Shown one piece after another: positions 1-12,830 of a DNA stretch of 64,000 bases (position 1 is its first letter; each line of letters begins with the position of its first letter). Below the pieces are notes generated by a model. The model had not been told where the DNA came from. It did no database searches and saw nothing but the letters and a program-made list of their open reading frames with translations. This stretch comes from Atherix ibis. Lineage: Eukaryota > Arthropoda > Insecta > Diptera > Athericidae. The DNA is taken from the NCBI GenBank assembly GCA_958298945.1, contig OY282610.1, positions 20,856,233-20,920,232 on the forward strand, given 5' to 3'. Both the position numbers and the translations under genes were made by a program.

Positions 1-1260
1 TCTACGCCAAATGCTCGAATTGTAGAACTAACAGATTAACTTAACGTTGACTCTTGGTCAACGGAAGCCTTTTCGATCCGGCCAGCGTTCTTGTTCTTTT
101 CCCATTGCATTAGCAATTTCAGGAAGTGTTCCGCGAACGTATACGTTTTGGTGTTCGGCATGTCATAATTTGCTCACAGTACCGCTGTTCCATTCAGAAT
201 TGCATAATACGAGTTCAGTGAGACCGTTGCAATGCAAATATAACAAAAAGTACATGTTGTTAGGTCTATAAAAGAAACGGTAGCCGCTGGCTACGATAGA
301 TGATTTTTTCCCAAAGTATATTCAACCATCAGCGATGTTGGCAATCGATATTGAAGTATGATTTTTATCAAAGAAAATAGTAGTGGAGGATTTAAAATAT
401 AAAAAAATGAAAATCGCCAAACAACTTATAGAAATTTTTTTAATACCATAAAATCGAAAGAAAATCTTGTTCGTTGATTGAAATTTGAAAAAAAAATGAC
501 AGAATTGGAAGATTGCAACAAAAAAAAAAAAAAAAACACACAGCGTCCAAATATCTCTTAACTAGTACCCATGAAGTTGATATGAAATCCGATCGATAAA
601 AGTGCACCTTTCACTTCCGTCAGTCACTCATAATCGATGAATTTGTGATTGACAGATGCTAGTCTGTACAGTCTAGCTACAATAGGCCCAGTCGGTCTAT
701 ACGATCTTCGATAGCTAGACTCAAGGCTTAATGAAGTAATGGAGATGTGGTTATAATAATATAAATTTGCATTTTATCAGAAAAATCATTTCTTTTGTAA
801 GCTTTTAAATATTCAATAATCGATAGTTAGTCTTGTTTTTAAGATAATATTCATCTTTAAGGTAAAATATTTAATATTTTCAATATAGAAAAAAAATCTC
901 TTTAAAACAGCTTTCGAAAAATTGAGAAAAAATTCCAAAAAAAAAAAAACAATTTCATTTGAAATTTTATATTTAAGTGAAATTTTTCAACATACCTCAT
1001 TTTTGAAAAGACAAATCGTTTTTCGAAACTAAGAAAGTAATTCGAAAAATATTTTTGTCTTAAATTTTCCACCTTTAAAAATTTATTACCATCAAAAACT
1101 ATAGATTTTAGTAAAATTGTTGAAAAAATTGTCATATTTAAAAAAGTTTTTCGAAAACAACAAAATTGAATATCAAAAGAAACTTTTGTATGCTTTTACA
1201 TACCACGTTTACTAATCAGTCAATGTTTCAAATATGAAAATTTCTTAAATAACTTTCAAA
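1..1260. other. No gene recognised; AT-rich lead-in
   Basis: No feature is confidently identified here. Bases 1-310 are less AT-rich than the rest and give a coding-like minus-strand stretch containing GTLPEIANAMGKEQERW, but stop codons follow closely on both sides and I do not recognise it; it may be a decayed gene or element fragment. Bases 860-1260 are A/T runs with scattered TTCGAAAA-like words resembling decayed SatA sequence. Confidence 0.4.
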
Positions 1261-3330
1261 TTTCTCGCCAACGAATCTTATGAATTACGAATATCGAAAA
1301 TGTTAGGTTCAAAATAATTTCGTAAATCTCATATTTAAAAAAAAAATAATTGAAAATTGAACTTGAAAAAGGGAAGAACGAAAATTCTAAAAAAATTTAC
1401 TTTCAAATTTCCCGCTTACCAATCATATGAATTTCGAATATCAAAAAGGACTAGCCTCCAAAAAAATTTCGAAAATCTGTCATATTTATAAAAAAGTTAA
1501 CTGAAAATTGAAATTTAAAAAGATAAAGCAGAAAAATTCGAAAAATTTTTTTTTGAAAATTCTCGATTTCAAATATCGGCAATAACGTTTTCGAATATCG
1601 AAAAGGTTAGGCTCAAAAAAAATTTCGTGAATCTGTCTCATTTAAAAGTAAATAAATTTGAAATGATAAGGGGAAAAATTGAAAATAAATGTTGCTATTA
1701 AGTATTTTAGGCATACGGATCATAGGAACTTCGGGTATCAAAAGGACTAGCATCCAAAAAAATTTCGAAAATCTGTCATATTTAAAAAAAAAATTAATTT
1801 AAAATTGAAATTGAACAAGAGAAAGAGAAAAAAATTCGAAAACAATTTTTTGGAAAATTCTCGATTTCAAATATTGAAAATAAAGATTTCGAATATCAAA
1901 AAAGTTCGGCTCAAAAAAAAATTTCGTAAATCGGTCACATTTAAAAGTAAATAAATTTGAAATGATAAGGGGAAAAATTGAAAATAAATGTTGCTTTTAA
2001 GTATTTTAGGCATACGGATCATAGGAACTTCGAATATCAAAAGGACTAGCCTCCAAAAAAATTTCGAAAATCTGTCATATTTAAAAAAAAATTAATTTAA
2101 AATTGAAATTGAACAAGAAAAAGAGAAAAATTCGAAAACAATTTTTTTGAAAAGTCTCGATTTCAAATATCGGAAATAACGTTTTCGAATATCGAAAAGG
2201 TTAGGCTCAAAAAAAAATTTCGTAAATCTGTCTCATTTAAAAGTAAATAAATTTGAAATGATAAGGGGAAAAATTGAAAATAAATGTTGCTATTAAGTAT
2301 TTTAGGCATACGGATCATAGGAACTTCGGGTATCAAAAGGACTAGCATCCAAAAAAATTTCGAAAATCTGTCATATTTAAAAAAAAAATTAATTTAAAAT
2401 TGAAATTGAACAAGAGAAAGAGAAAAAAATTCGAAAACAATTTTTTTGAAAATTCTCGATTTCAAATATTGAAAATAAAGATTTCGAATATCAAAAAAGT
2501 TCGGCTCAAAAAAAAATTTCGTAAATCGGTCACATTTAAAAGTAAATAAATTTGAAATGATAAGGGGAAAAATTGAAAATAAATGTTGCTTTTAAGTATT
2601 TTAGGCATACGGATCATAGGAACTTCGAATATCAAAAGGACTAGCCTCCAAAAAAATTTCGAAAATCTGTCATATTTAAAAAAAAATTAATTTAAAATTG
2701 AAATTGAACAAGAAAAAGAGAAAAATTCGAAAACAATTTTTTTGAAAATTCTCGATTTCAAATATCGGAAATAACGTTTTCGAATATCGAAAAGGTTAGG
2801 CTCAAAAAAAATTTCGTAAATCTGTCACATATAAAAGTAAACAAATTTAGAATGAGAAGAAGGAAAATTAAAAAAAAAATTTACTTTTAAGTATTTTAGG
2901 ACTACGGATCATAGGAATTTCGAATATCAAAAGAACTGACATCCGGAAAAATTTCGAAAATCTGTCATATTTAAAAAAAAAAATTAATTTAAAATTGAAA
3001 TTGAAAAAGAAAAAGGAGAAAAATTCGGAAACAAATTTGCTATTACAAATTACCGATTTCGAATGTCGAAAATAAAAATTTCGAATATCGAAAAGGTTAG
3101 GCTCAATAAACATTTCGTTAAGCTGTTATATTGTATTAAAAAAAATTATTTGAAAATCGAAATTGAAAATGGGAAAACCGAAAATTGGAAAAAAAATTAC
3201 TTTCAAATTTCCCGCTTGCGAATCATATGAATTTCGAATATCGAAAAGGTTATGTTAAAAATAATGTTGTTAATCTGTCATACACATATTTAGAAAAAAA
3301 TAAATTGAAAATTAAAATTTAAAATGAGAA
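1260..3330. repeat. SatA tandem array: ~150-bp monomers in a 595-bp higher-order repeat
   Basis: A landmark of the form TATCgAAAaGGtTAGgCTC or TATCAAAAGGACTAGCcTCC, followed by an A-run and aTTTCGtAAATCTGTCa, recurs near 1293, 1437, 1595, 1735, 1893, 2034, 2188, 2330, 2489, 2630, 2783, 2927, 3085 and 3239. That is about 14 monomers averaging close to 150 bp. The two landmark types alternate, giving a dimer of about 298 bp. In the centre, four-monomer blocks repeat almost exactly at 595 bp (1681 to 2276 and 1980 to 2575). Outer monomers are more diverged. Short reading frames here are by-products of the repeat. Confidence 0.93.
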
Positions 3331-5610
3331 AGAGAAAAGTCCGAATATATTTTTCTTTTAAATTTCGAACATCGAAAAAATATAAAGAGTTTTTCGAAAA
3401 TTTTCATTTTATTTATTTTAAGTTATTTATTTTTTATTTTGAGAAGTTTTTCTCCACAATATTTCTGTTATTTCGAAACCTGAAAGAAAAAAGCCTTCAA
3501 TTTAAACTAAAATTTAAAAAAAATTAGCTGTTCTTTTTTGAACTGTTTTTTTCTTCTTCTAATAATTTTTTATAATTGTACAAGAATTTATATTTTCAAG
3601 TTTTCGAAAATTTCGAAAGAAATTCCTCTCGTAACAAGTGAACATCGCTGAGATACTCGTATTTTGACGATGCGAACTGAGAAAATTAGACGGAAATCAG
3701 ATCGGCGTTCTTCTGGTATGGGCAGAGAACAATTATTAAATGATCATTCCATGACCAATCTAACGGTATTTTATAGATAGTTAACTGCTAGCTACACATT
3801 TTACCTGTTATGTGTTACCTGTTCTGATCAAAATGAAATTCTTGATTGAAAAAACAGCTCAACTTATCTTAAGTTGACTTGGCTTGCCCGGACAACAACA
3901 GCGTTTGCCTTCTGATCCAATGAATGCCTGAATGAATTGAACAATCTGTACTCTATCTGAGTCTATAGATGATCCGTTGGAATATAGTTTAAATCTTCAA
4001 AAAGTCATCGCTACAGTTGTCAAAGTCATCGTGGCGTCGCTAGCTGCTGTTCATTTCGTGGTAGGCCATTCAGAGTAGGCCAATAACCATTGACAGTGAA
4101 CTGTCACCATTGACACCAACAATATCCTCCACCTGCGTACTGTTAATTTTCAAATAATTTTCTTTTCATTTATTTTTTATTCATTTGGCTATGCGAGTTA
4201 AAAATATCAACAACAACCGAAAAAGACAAAAAATTTTCATCGATTCTTGCTTGTTATTTTGTCACCATTTCTGTTATTTTCTTTTCTTTTATTATTTTTG
4301 TTTAAAAAATTTTAAAACTGATTTTCTTAATTTTTATTTAATAAAAATGCCTTTTCCCTTTTCCTCTTCTCGCTGTCTTTATAGGAAAAAATTTAATTAT
4401 GCTAATAAAGAGAAGGGGGGTTAGTCTAGATATTCCGGTTCAAATGTCGCTAGCATAAAATTGAACATTGACAATTTCCGCGTGCCAATGTCACCGATAC
4501 GGCACACACGGTATTATGACCTCGACAATGGCTTATACGATTCGGTTTTGGTTTGGGCGATGTCATATGCCAAACTGAAGGTGGACAAGTTAGTCCCCAT
4601 TGTAGGTGGACAGTAGATGTGTTCGGAACTATTGGGCAATGGCAATTTTTCAGTCTCTCTAAGCATTTTGACCGATATTAATGGGGTAGTTTTTTCACGA
4701 ATTACAATTTAAAATGTTTGAAATAATATGAATATTGTTGTTGGAAATGTAATCATTTCGAATGGTTGGTAATTTTTTTTTCAGATTTTTTTTTTTTTTC
4801 AAAAAATTCCAAATGCAAAATAAAAAATTTTCTTCGAAATCGAAATAATTTTTTATTGTTGAAAAACTCATTTTTCTTTTAGAAAACTTAATAAAATTTT
4901 ATTTGAAAAATGGAAAATTGTTGGATAAAAGTATACACTGTGACCGACAATTATTATTATTTTTTTTTTTTGGAAAATATTAACTAGAAAATTTTTAATG
5001 ATTTTAAAATAAATTATTTTGTTTTATTTGATATTCGATAAGTGCTTAGATCTCTGGGAAAATATTGTACAATGCAATGAGATGATTGCTGATCATATTA
5101 GATGAGGGGACAGGGTTTTGATGTAATTTCAATATTTCACCTGAGAAGATTTGCATACGAATCCATCTGTTCGATCTGATCAGGGAATGGGCATTTGATA
5201 GTGTAAAATACATTTTGGGGGTGGCAATTGACATATGAAAATCCAGCATAGAATATTAACGATATGTTGAAGCAGAACTTTTAATATTTACTTTTCTATT
5301 CAGTCGGCTTGGAAAGGCTCATTTTTGGGGATGGGTATTGATAGAAGGAAATTGGAAGTACACATCTTCAATGTTCGTTATTCACTTTGGAGTTCAATTG
5401 GATCTAGACTACCCACCGTATACATGAACACGTCTGTGATAATATTCCATGTTTGCATTCATTTTCGTTACGATGATACGAAAGCTATGAAGGCAAATTC
5501 GATGAGAAGCTTTTCAACATTCAATTTTGAATGGTTCTTATATCGGTAGTTAAGTACCATCGTCAGTAATAGTAAAATATTTTCAGCTAAAATTGATTTT
5601 CAAGTCGGGG
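3331..5610. other. No gene recognised; AT-rich with patches of higher complexity
   Basis: Two patches, 3630-4180 and 4420-4660, are less AT-rich and non-repetitive, but neither gives a frame I recognise. Short frames at 4185-4424, 5046-5249 and 5325-5549 are low-complexity or unsupported. Poly-T runs are frequent. Confidence 0.5.
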
Positions 5611-7560
5611 GCACTAATGGCTTATTTTATGCAATTTCGGCTTTAATTTTTTTGTTGGGAAATTACAAAAAAAAAACAACAATAAATTTCTCTATCTATG
5701 AATTTTTTGTATGCTATTTTCCCTTAAATCTGCTATTTACATTTTTTTTGCGCCATTTAGAGTGGATTTGCTTGGGCAATTTTTTTTTCTCCAAAATTGC
5801 TGTATAAAATTTTTGATATTTTTAAACTTTCATAAATAAAATTTTAACTTTTAAAAACAGTTAGAAAAGTTAAAAAAAAATTCACTTTTTTAAATTTAAG
5901 AAAACAATTATTTTGGAAAAGAAGAAAGAATATTTTTTTCTTGGTAAGTTTATTGAAACGTTTTTTTTATTTTGTTTTTAAAAAAATGTTTGTTAAAATA
6001 AAATAAAAAAATCGGATTTTTTTCCACCTAAATCTTATATATAAAATATGTCTGCCCCATTTGGACTAAGAGATAATAGGTAAATTTGGTTCACCGATTT
6101 TTTCCTTCAAAATTTCTGAAGGCAATTTTTGATATTTTTAAAATTGACAAATAAGAATTTTTATTTTCAAATCAATTGAAACATTTAAAAAGAAATTCTA
6201 ATCCTAAAATTTTTTTTTATTGAGTCGAAAATATTGCGGACCCATTAAGGAAAGAAGAAGGGATACTTTTTTTGCTTTCTTATTATCTCTTTTATTTTAG
6301 AAACAAAAAAATTATAGAAATCGTAGACTTTCATCGGATTTTTTCTCCATAAAATCTAATATTGAAAAATTTTCAACCCCATTTGGACTAACGGAAAAAT
6401 GGATTTCATTCTAGAATTGACAATAAGTAAATTTGGTTCACCGATTTTTTCCTTCAAAATTTCTGTAGGCAATTTTTGATATTTTTAAAATTGACAAATA
6501 AGAATTTTTATTGTTAAAATCAGTTGAAAAAATTAAAAAAAAAGTTTAAACTGCTAAAAATTTTTTTGTTGAGCCAAAAATATTGCAAACCTATTTGGGA
6601 AAGGAGAAGAGATACTTTTTTTTACTTTATTATAAACTAAATGTTTTTTATTTTATTATTTTCTCTTTTGTTTTGGAAACAAAAAAATATTGGAAAATGA
6701 AGACTTTCGTCGGGTTTTTTCCCCATAAAATCTGATATTTAAAAATGTTCAACCCCATTTGGACTAACAAGAGGAAAATGGATTTGATTCTAGAACTGAA
6801 AGTGAATTTGGTTCGACCAACATTTTTTCTAAACTAATCTAGGCAACTTTTGATATTTTGGAAATTTTAACAGAAAAAAATTGCAGCTCTTAAAAAAATT
6901 TTTATTGAGTCGAAAATATTGTGAACCTATCTGGGAAAGACGAATGGACACTTTGTTTTTACATTATTATTTAAATATGAGAATAATATTTTTATACTAT
7001 TTTTATTTATTTGGTTTCGGAAATTAAAAAAAATTATGGAAATTGAAGGCTTTCGTCGGGTTTTTTCCCAATAAAATCTGATATTTTAAATTTTTCAACC
7101 CCATTTGAACTAACGAAAAAGTGGATTTAATTGTGCAATCACAAATGAGTGGATTTGGTCGGGCCGATATATTTTCCGAAATTGTTGTAGATATATTTTG
7201 ATATTTTTCAACTTTCAAAAATAAAGTTTTTATTTTTAAAATCAGTTGAAAAAATTGAAAAAAAAATCTGCTCCTAAAAATTTCTGGACAAGAAAAAAGA
7301 ATTCAAACGTTTTCCATTTTACTTTAGGAAAAAAAATTTCATGAAAATTGATGGCTTTGTTTGGTTGTTTTTTGCTCTCTAAATCTGATATTTAAAATTT
7401 GCTGCCTCATTTTGGACTAACAAGACAAAAATGGATTTAATTCTTGTACTGAAAATAAGTGAATTTGATTGGACCAATATTTTTTCCAAACTAATCTAGG
7501 CAATTTTTGATATTTTCAATATTTGAATAATAGTATTTTTATATTTAAAATCAGTTGAAA
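5611..7560. repeat. SatB: decayed ~340-bp tandem array
   Basis: The phrase CCCCATTTGGACTAAC, followed by a purine run and TGGATTTaATTC, recurs near 6056, 6376, 6743, 7096 and 7408, about 320-365 bp apart. A second landmark, TTGAGtCGAAAATATTG followed by ACC and GGGAAAG, lies at 6220, 6569 and 6905. A third, GGCAATTTTTGATATTTT, lies between them. Monomers differ by many substitutions and small indels, so this is an old array. The segment around 5750-5850 looks like a more decayed first unit. Confidence 0.75.
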
Positions 7561-9005
7561 ATATTAGAAGAAAATTTTTGATCTTTTAAAAATTGAAAAA
7601 ATAATTTTTATTGAGCCGAAAATATTTCGAACCAATCTGGGAAAGAAGAATGAATACTTTTTTCTTTTCAGTTTAATCCAAAAGTTTTTGTTTATTTTTT
7701 GTGAAAACTTTTTTAAAAGAAAAATATTTTAACTTTTTTTTTCCAAGTTTATAAAGTCTGTAAATTACATAAACACAAGCTTTTTGATCCTTTAAAAATT
7801 GAAAAACTAATTTTTATTGAGCCGAAAATATTTCGAACCAATCTGGGAAAGAAGAATGAATACTTTTTTCTTTTCTGTTTAATCCAAACGTTTTTTTTTG
7901 TGAAAACTTTTTTAAAAGAAAAATATTTTAACTTTTTTTTTTCCAAGCTTATAAAGTCTGTAAATAACATAAACACAAGCTTTTTGGTCCTTTAAAAATT
8001 GAAAAACTAATTTTAATTGAGCCGAAAATATTTCGAACCAATCTGGGAAAGAAGAATGAATACTTTTTTTTTTCAGTTTAATCCAAACGTTTTTGTTTAT
8101 TTTTTGTGAAAACTTTTTTAAAAGAAAAATATTTTAACTTTTTTTTCCAAGTTTATAAAGTCTGTAAATTACATAAACACAAGCTTTTTGATCCTTTAAA
8201 AATTTGAAAAATAATTTTTATTGAGCCGAAAATATTTCGAACCAATCCTGGAAAGAAGAATGAATACTTTTTTCTTTTCAGTTTAATCCAAACGTTTTTG
8301 TTTATTTTTTGTGAAAACTTTTTTAAAAGAAAAATATTTTAACTTTTTTTTCCAAGTTTATAAAGTCTGTAAATTACATAAACACAAGCTTTTTGATCCT
8401 TTAAAAATTGAAAAACTAATTTTTATTGAGCCGAAAATATTTCGAACCAATCCTGGAAAGAAGAATGAATACTTTTTTCTTTTCAGTTTAATCTAAACGT
8501 TTATGTGTTTTTTTTGGTGAAAACTTTTTTAAAAGAAAAATATTTTAACTTTTTTTCCAAGTTTATAAAGTCTGTAAATTACATAAACACAAGCTTTTTG
8601 GTCCTTTAAAAATTGAAAAAAGAATTTTTATTGAGCCGCAAATATTTCGAACCAATCTGGGAAAGAAGCATGAATACTTTTTTCTTTTCAATTTAATCCA
8701 AAGGTTTATTTTTTGTGAAAACTTTTTTTAAAGAAAAATATTTTAACTTTTTTTTTTCCAAGTTTATAAAGTCTGTAAATCACAGAAACACAAGCTTTTT
8801 GGTCCTTTAAAAATTGAAAAAAGAATTTTTATTGAGCCGAAAATATTTCGAACCAATCTGGGAAAGAAGAATGAATACTTTTTAATTTTCAGTTTAATCC
8901 AAACGTTTTTGTTTATTTTTTGTGAAAACTTTTTTAAAAGAAAAATATTTTACCTTTTTTTTCCAAGTTTATAAAGTCTGTAAATCACAGAAACACAAAC
9001 AGACC
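7561..9005. repeat. SatC: seven-copy ~204-bp tandem array derived from SatB
   Basis: TTGAGCCGAAAATATTTCG starts at 7611, 7817, 8017, 8221, 8426, 8631 and 8832, giving spacings of 200-206 bp. Each unit continues through AACCAATCTGGGAAAGAAG, a T-rich stretch, CCAAGTTTATAAAGTCTG, AACACAAGCTTTTTG and a short return segment. Copies are highly similar. The 5' landmark is the same as the SatB segment at 6220, 6569 and 6905, so SatC appears to be a younger amplification of part of a SatB unit. The array stops sharply near 9005. Open frames of 60-75 codons in it are artefacts. Confidence 0.92.
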
Positions 9006-11120
9006 CTCCATTAAATATAATTGGACGACGCAAATAATTAAATTTAATGAAACTTTTGCAAAAAAAAATAATATATTTTCTATAAACTTTTTGATTAATA
9101 AATATTAGTCATTTTTGGTTAGTAAAATTCTATGGCATTTGAAAAATAGAAATGAAAAAAAGCTTCTATTAGAATTGCTATTCGGAAGCCCATAATAAGG
9201 AAAAGGAGTGCCACTGATATGAGTCATGATATTTTCTTTTATAAGTAAGTATTTATAAATATTGAAAGTAGACTGAAATTGTTGACACATTATTGATGAA
9301 TTATATTGATTATTTTAAGGGACTAATCAGTTAACTACAATAATATCGAATTATTTTCGCTTTTCATATACTGTGCATGACAGTCAAAATATGGAGTATT
9401 TATTATCCACTTGAGCGATAGTGGAATTTTTTTAATTTTTTCCATTTAATTATATTTGAAGCGAGGGATAAAAATGCAAATAATCAAAGTGTTGTAATCT
9501 AAGATATATTTCATAAATAGTGCTTATATTGTACATAAATAAATTTGTCCATATATCATAGATAGGTAAGAATACACACGTTAAAGTAAACACGGTTTGG
9601 CGTCAAGTCTTTAGGCTTGCACGTACAAAATAACTCGTTTAACATTTTTATTTTATGCTTACTGGAATTAAAATATATTTTTTTCCTCATTTTCGAAATT
9701 TTCCCATATACTTTTGTATTTATTATCAGTTTTTATAGGAGTTCATTTGGATGTATAAGTGAAATTATGGTATAAAATGCTGTATTGTATGTTATAAGAG
9801 GGGTTGGTCGGTCGGTCGGCGGTCTACCATACCTTGAATAGGAGAGTATCGCCTCTGCTGACAATTCGATACGATACTATTTGGTAGATACTAGGGGGGA
9901 GGGGGTATTTTCCATGTAAGGGGTGGGAAGGGCAGAGGAGTTCTCGTATATCGTATATCGTATGGCATACTTTAAACATGAGCTGTCATACTTGTAAATG
10001 CACATTTACCTATGCTTCTGTCAAGCTAAGGTGGCTAAGGGAAGTAGGGGCTGTGTGTTTAGAGTTTGAAAGGAAATACCAAAAAAATAAAAAAGAACAC
10101 AACAAAAACAAATAAAAATTCAAAAAATACACGTTTGCGTGAATATGTAAACACTTGGACTGTTCAGTTAGGCCAAGGTACTGTGTACATAGCAGGGAGA
10201 AATTTTTACAGAATACGAATGTGCGCTGATGATGGTATGAGGTCTCAAACGAACGCATTTCTTAGACGTAGAATGTGAGTGAGACTTTTCTCTTGTCTGT
10301 AAAGGGGAGCAGACGATTGAGAGACTGAGAAAGATTCACAATATTCATGCATTCTCATATGTACAGCAATTTTATCTTAATGCTGGGATACCTTGGAATT
10401 TATTTACAATAAAAAGTACAGAATTTTTTTCATTTTCTTCCATTTATTTATACGTTCTTATAGCAGCGGATGGTCTTGATTTTGGTTCATTTTCAGTTTT
10501 CCCACAATACTCGTACATGCCAAATGCACTATACCAACAACAATATGAGTTTTGAAGACGATTTAATTTCATATTTAATAAATTAATATCAGAACCATTT
10601 TTTTTTTTTTTATAATGATAATAAATATGGTGAAATGGATTTAAATATGCGAAATTTGTTTATTGTTGCTTGGATTTTTTTTTTGTTTCGTTTGGAAAAA
10701 AATTTAAAATTTTCTCCTCTTGAATCTGAGATTATAGAAGAAGAAATTAGGAAAAATTATCAAAAAGTTGAGGCAACATTTTACAGATGCTATAAAAAAT
10801 ACTAACAAAAAAATTTCGTAAAGTGCAAGTTGAAAAAGCAACTCTAAAGGATTATCCAATTTGCATATTAAAAAGTACATTTAAATGAAATTTATTTTTA
10901 ATTTGAATTTTAATTTAATTTTAATTCTATTATATTACATAAGTTTTGCCATTATATAAAAAAGATAATATATAATTAAATAACTATTATAAGACCGATC
11001 GTTTTGGGGTAATTTTTTAATGAGTTTTTTTTCGCAATATTTTGAGGCTGTTATTTGGTCGATGTAAGTTTTTGAAAATTTTTAAATTTTTTAAATTCTT
11101 TTTCAGAAGTCGATTTTTAT
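9006..11120. other. No gene recognised; unique AT-rich sequence
   Basis: I see no recognisable coding sequence. A short GGTC run lies at 9805-9819 and short G-rich stretches at 9895-9940. Two overlapping frames on opposite strands at 10010-10278 have no recognisable motif and are not called. Confidence 0.5.
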
Positions 11121-11124
11121 ATAA

Positions 11125-11560
11125 TTTTAGATGAAAAAGTCTAAGAGCGTCAAATCACAACGTTTCGGAGGATTTTTGATATTGCCAAGCCGCGAAATAA
11201 CGTGTCCCGGGAGGGGTGGGGGAGGGGTAGTGAGCTTTTTACGCAATAAAACCAGACAGAATATAACATTTTCTGTAGGTTTTAGTGACATTTTATAGTA
11301 ATTATATAATATTTAGTCTTAATTAAATATTGGGCAAAATAAGTCAGGCCATAACGCTCCAAATTGAAGGTAGCAGTCTCTTCTTCTTTATTTTTTTTAA
11401 AGAAATACACCCCACCGACACCTTCAGAATAACATGCACACCACACAGTTATTTTTTGTGTGGTACCTCCTTTTTTTTTAAAGGTTTTCAGAGCCCCATC
11501 CGCTGTACGAGAAAAGTACCTCAACACTGAAGAAAATTTTCATGAAAAACATAACGTTTA
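11125..11560 (-). pseudogene. DD41D-type Tc1/mariner-superfamily transposase remnant
   Basis: Read on the minus strand from 11530 downward, the segment gives QKITVWCA, then GGVYFFKKNKEE and LERYG. These match the family pattern QKVTVWCG, IGPYFFEN, GERY. After a low-complexity gap, 11240-11125 gives GHVISRLGNIKNPPKRCD followed by LTLLDFF, matching the third catalytic region (RVISR..DVNWPPRSCDLTPLDFFLWG, a pattern recalled from memory). The first catalytic motif is missing, and stops and frameshifts are frequent. The neighbouring mariner begins at 11573, so this older remnant abuts it and may have been cut by it. Family assignment is by motif recognition, not by search. Confidence 0.72.
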
Positions 11561-11574
11561 GAAATTTGACAGTA

Positions 11575-11602
11575 CGAGGGTCATTCAACAAGTAGTTAGC
11601 CT
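11575..11602 (+). repeat. Left terminal inverted repeat of mariner
   Basis: Begins CGAGGGTCATTCAACAAGTA just inside a TA. It pairs with the right end at 12803-12830 with two mismatches. Confidence 0.9.
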
Positions 11603-11638
11603 ACAAAAGAAAAACGAAAATTTTGGAAAGGTGGCAAT

Positions 11639-12652
11639 TTATTTTTCCACATAATCTCCTTCAAGCTTGATACACTTGGCCCAGCGATGCTCTAACTTTT
11701 TTAACCCGTCCAAAAAATACATTTTCTCGAGGGAAGCAAAATAGGCCTCCGTGGCGACGATGACCTCCTCATTCGACCCAAATCTATTCCCGGCGAGTGA
11801 TTTTTTCAGGTTTGGAAACAAAAAGTAGTCACAGGGGGCCAAATCTGGAGAGTACGGTGGATAGGGCAGCAATTCGTAGCGCAATTCGACCAATTTGGCC
11901 ATGGCGACGGCGGAGGTGTGAGCCGGCGCGTTGTCGTGGTGGAACAGCACTTTTTTCTTCGCAAAGCGGGGCCGCTTTTTCTTCAATTCGATGTCAAATC
12001 GGCCCAATAAGTCGGCATAGTAGCGCCCCGTGATTGTTTTACCCTTCTCGAGGTAATCGATGTGGATAACACCTTGTGAATCCCAGAAAACGGTGGCCAT
12101 CACCTTTCCGGCCGATCGAACAGTCTTCGCCTTCTTCGGAGCACGTTCGCCGGGTGAAGTCCACTATTTCGACTGTTCCTTGGTCTCTGGTGTGTACCAG
12201 TGAATCCATGTTTCGTCGACGGTCACGAAACGACGCAAGAACTCCGCTGGATTGCACTGAAACAGCGCCAAACACGTCGCCGATGTGGTCTCACGGTTGC
12301 GCTTGTTTTTCGGTGTGAACAAACGCGGCACCCATCGCGCCGACAGCTTTCTCATGCCCAGTTCTTCGTGTAGAATATGATGCACCATTCCCACTGCGAT
12401 GCCCACAGTCTCAGCTATCTCGTGAACCTTCAATCGACGGTCTGCCAACACGAGATCGTGGACTTTTTTTAACGTTTTCCTCCGTAGCAGCCGTTTTCGG
12501 GGCACCTGGGCGTTGCTCATCAAAAACCGACGTGCGGCCACGAACAAACTCGTTGTTCCATACACAGCATCCAAGCGATCTTTGATTTCGCTGCGCGTTT
12601 TCCCTTCCAAAAACAAGAATCTAATCACCGAACGATATTGTTCTTTTTCCAT
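11639..12652 (-). pseudogene. Mariner DD34D transposase, disrupted
   Basis: The frame starts at 12652 with MEKEQYRSVIRFLFLEGK, an N-terminal helix-turn-helix region. An ATG 33 bases upstream (12685) is also in frame but less like the family start. Catalytic motifs are VTVDETWIHWYTPETK (first D), FHHDNAPAHTS (second D) and YSPDLAPCDYFLF (third D). There are 34 residues between the second and third D, the mariner hallmark. The C-terminus is HRWAKCIKLEGDYVEK, ending at 11639. Two lesions are visible. A TAG at 12164-12166 interrupts the frame after TKEQSK. Between about 12560 and 12480 the protein reads out of frame: the nucleotides there match the usual RGRTS..DE.R.G.P segment in another frame, with about 14 family residues missing before it and a compensating shift at an A-run. 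The DNA-binding domain is therefore damaged as well as truncated. Confidence 0.93.
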
Positions 12653-12802
12653 TTTTGTGCAACCGACCGACACGCTCGCTTTCAAAGGCTCTCAAAACAA
12701 AACTAATACAGGAAATCGACTGAAACTTTGGCAGTAGGCTACTAAAAGAATGTACTGTACGATGGTAAATTTCTTTTGTGACAGCAGTTCCATCGGGCGG
12801 TG

Positions 12803-12830
12803 AGGCTAAGTACATGTTGAATGACCCTCG
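12803..12830 (-). repeat. Right terminal inverted repeat of mariner
   Basis: Ends TACATGTTGAATGACCCTCG just inside the TA at 12831. It is the inverted partner of 11575-11602. Confidence 0.9.

Noticed and set aside
1..310. Minus-strand coding-like segment containing GTLPEIANAMGKEQERW
   Set aside because: Stops follow within a few codons and I cannot name a family; noted only as a possible decayed fragment at the window edge.
7749..8496. Frames on both strands of 60-75 codons
   Set aside because: They repeat with the 204-bp SatC period and consist of translated A/T runs.
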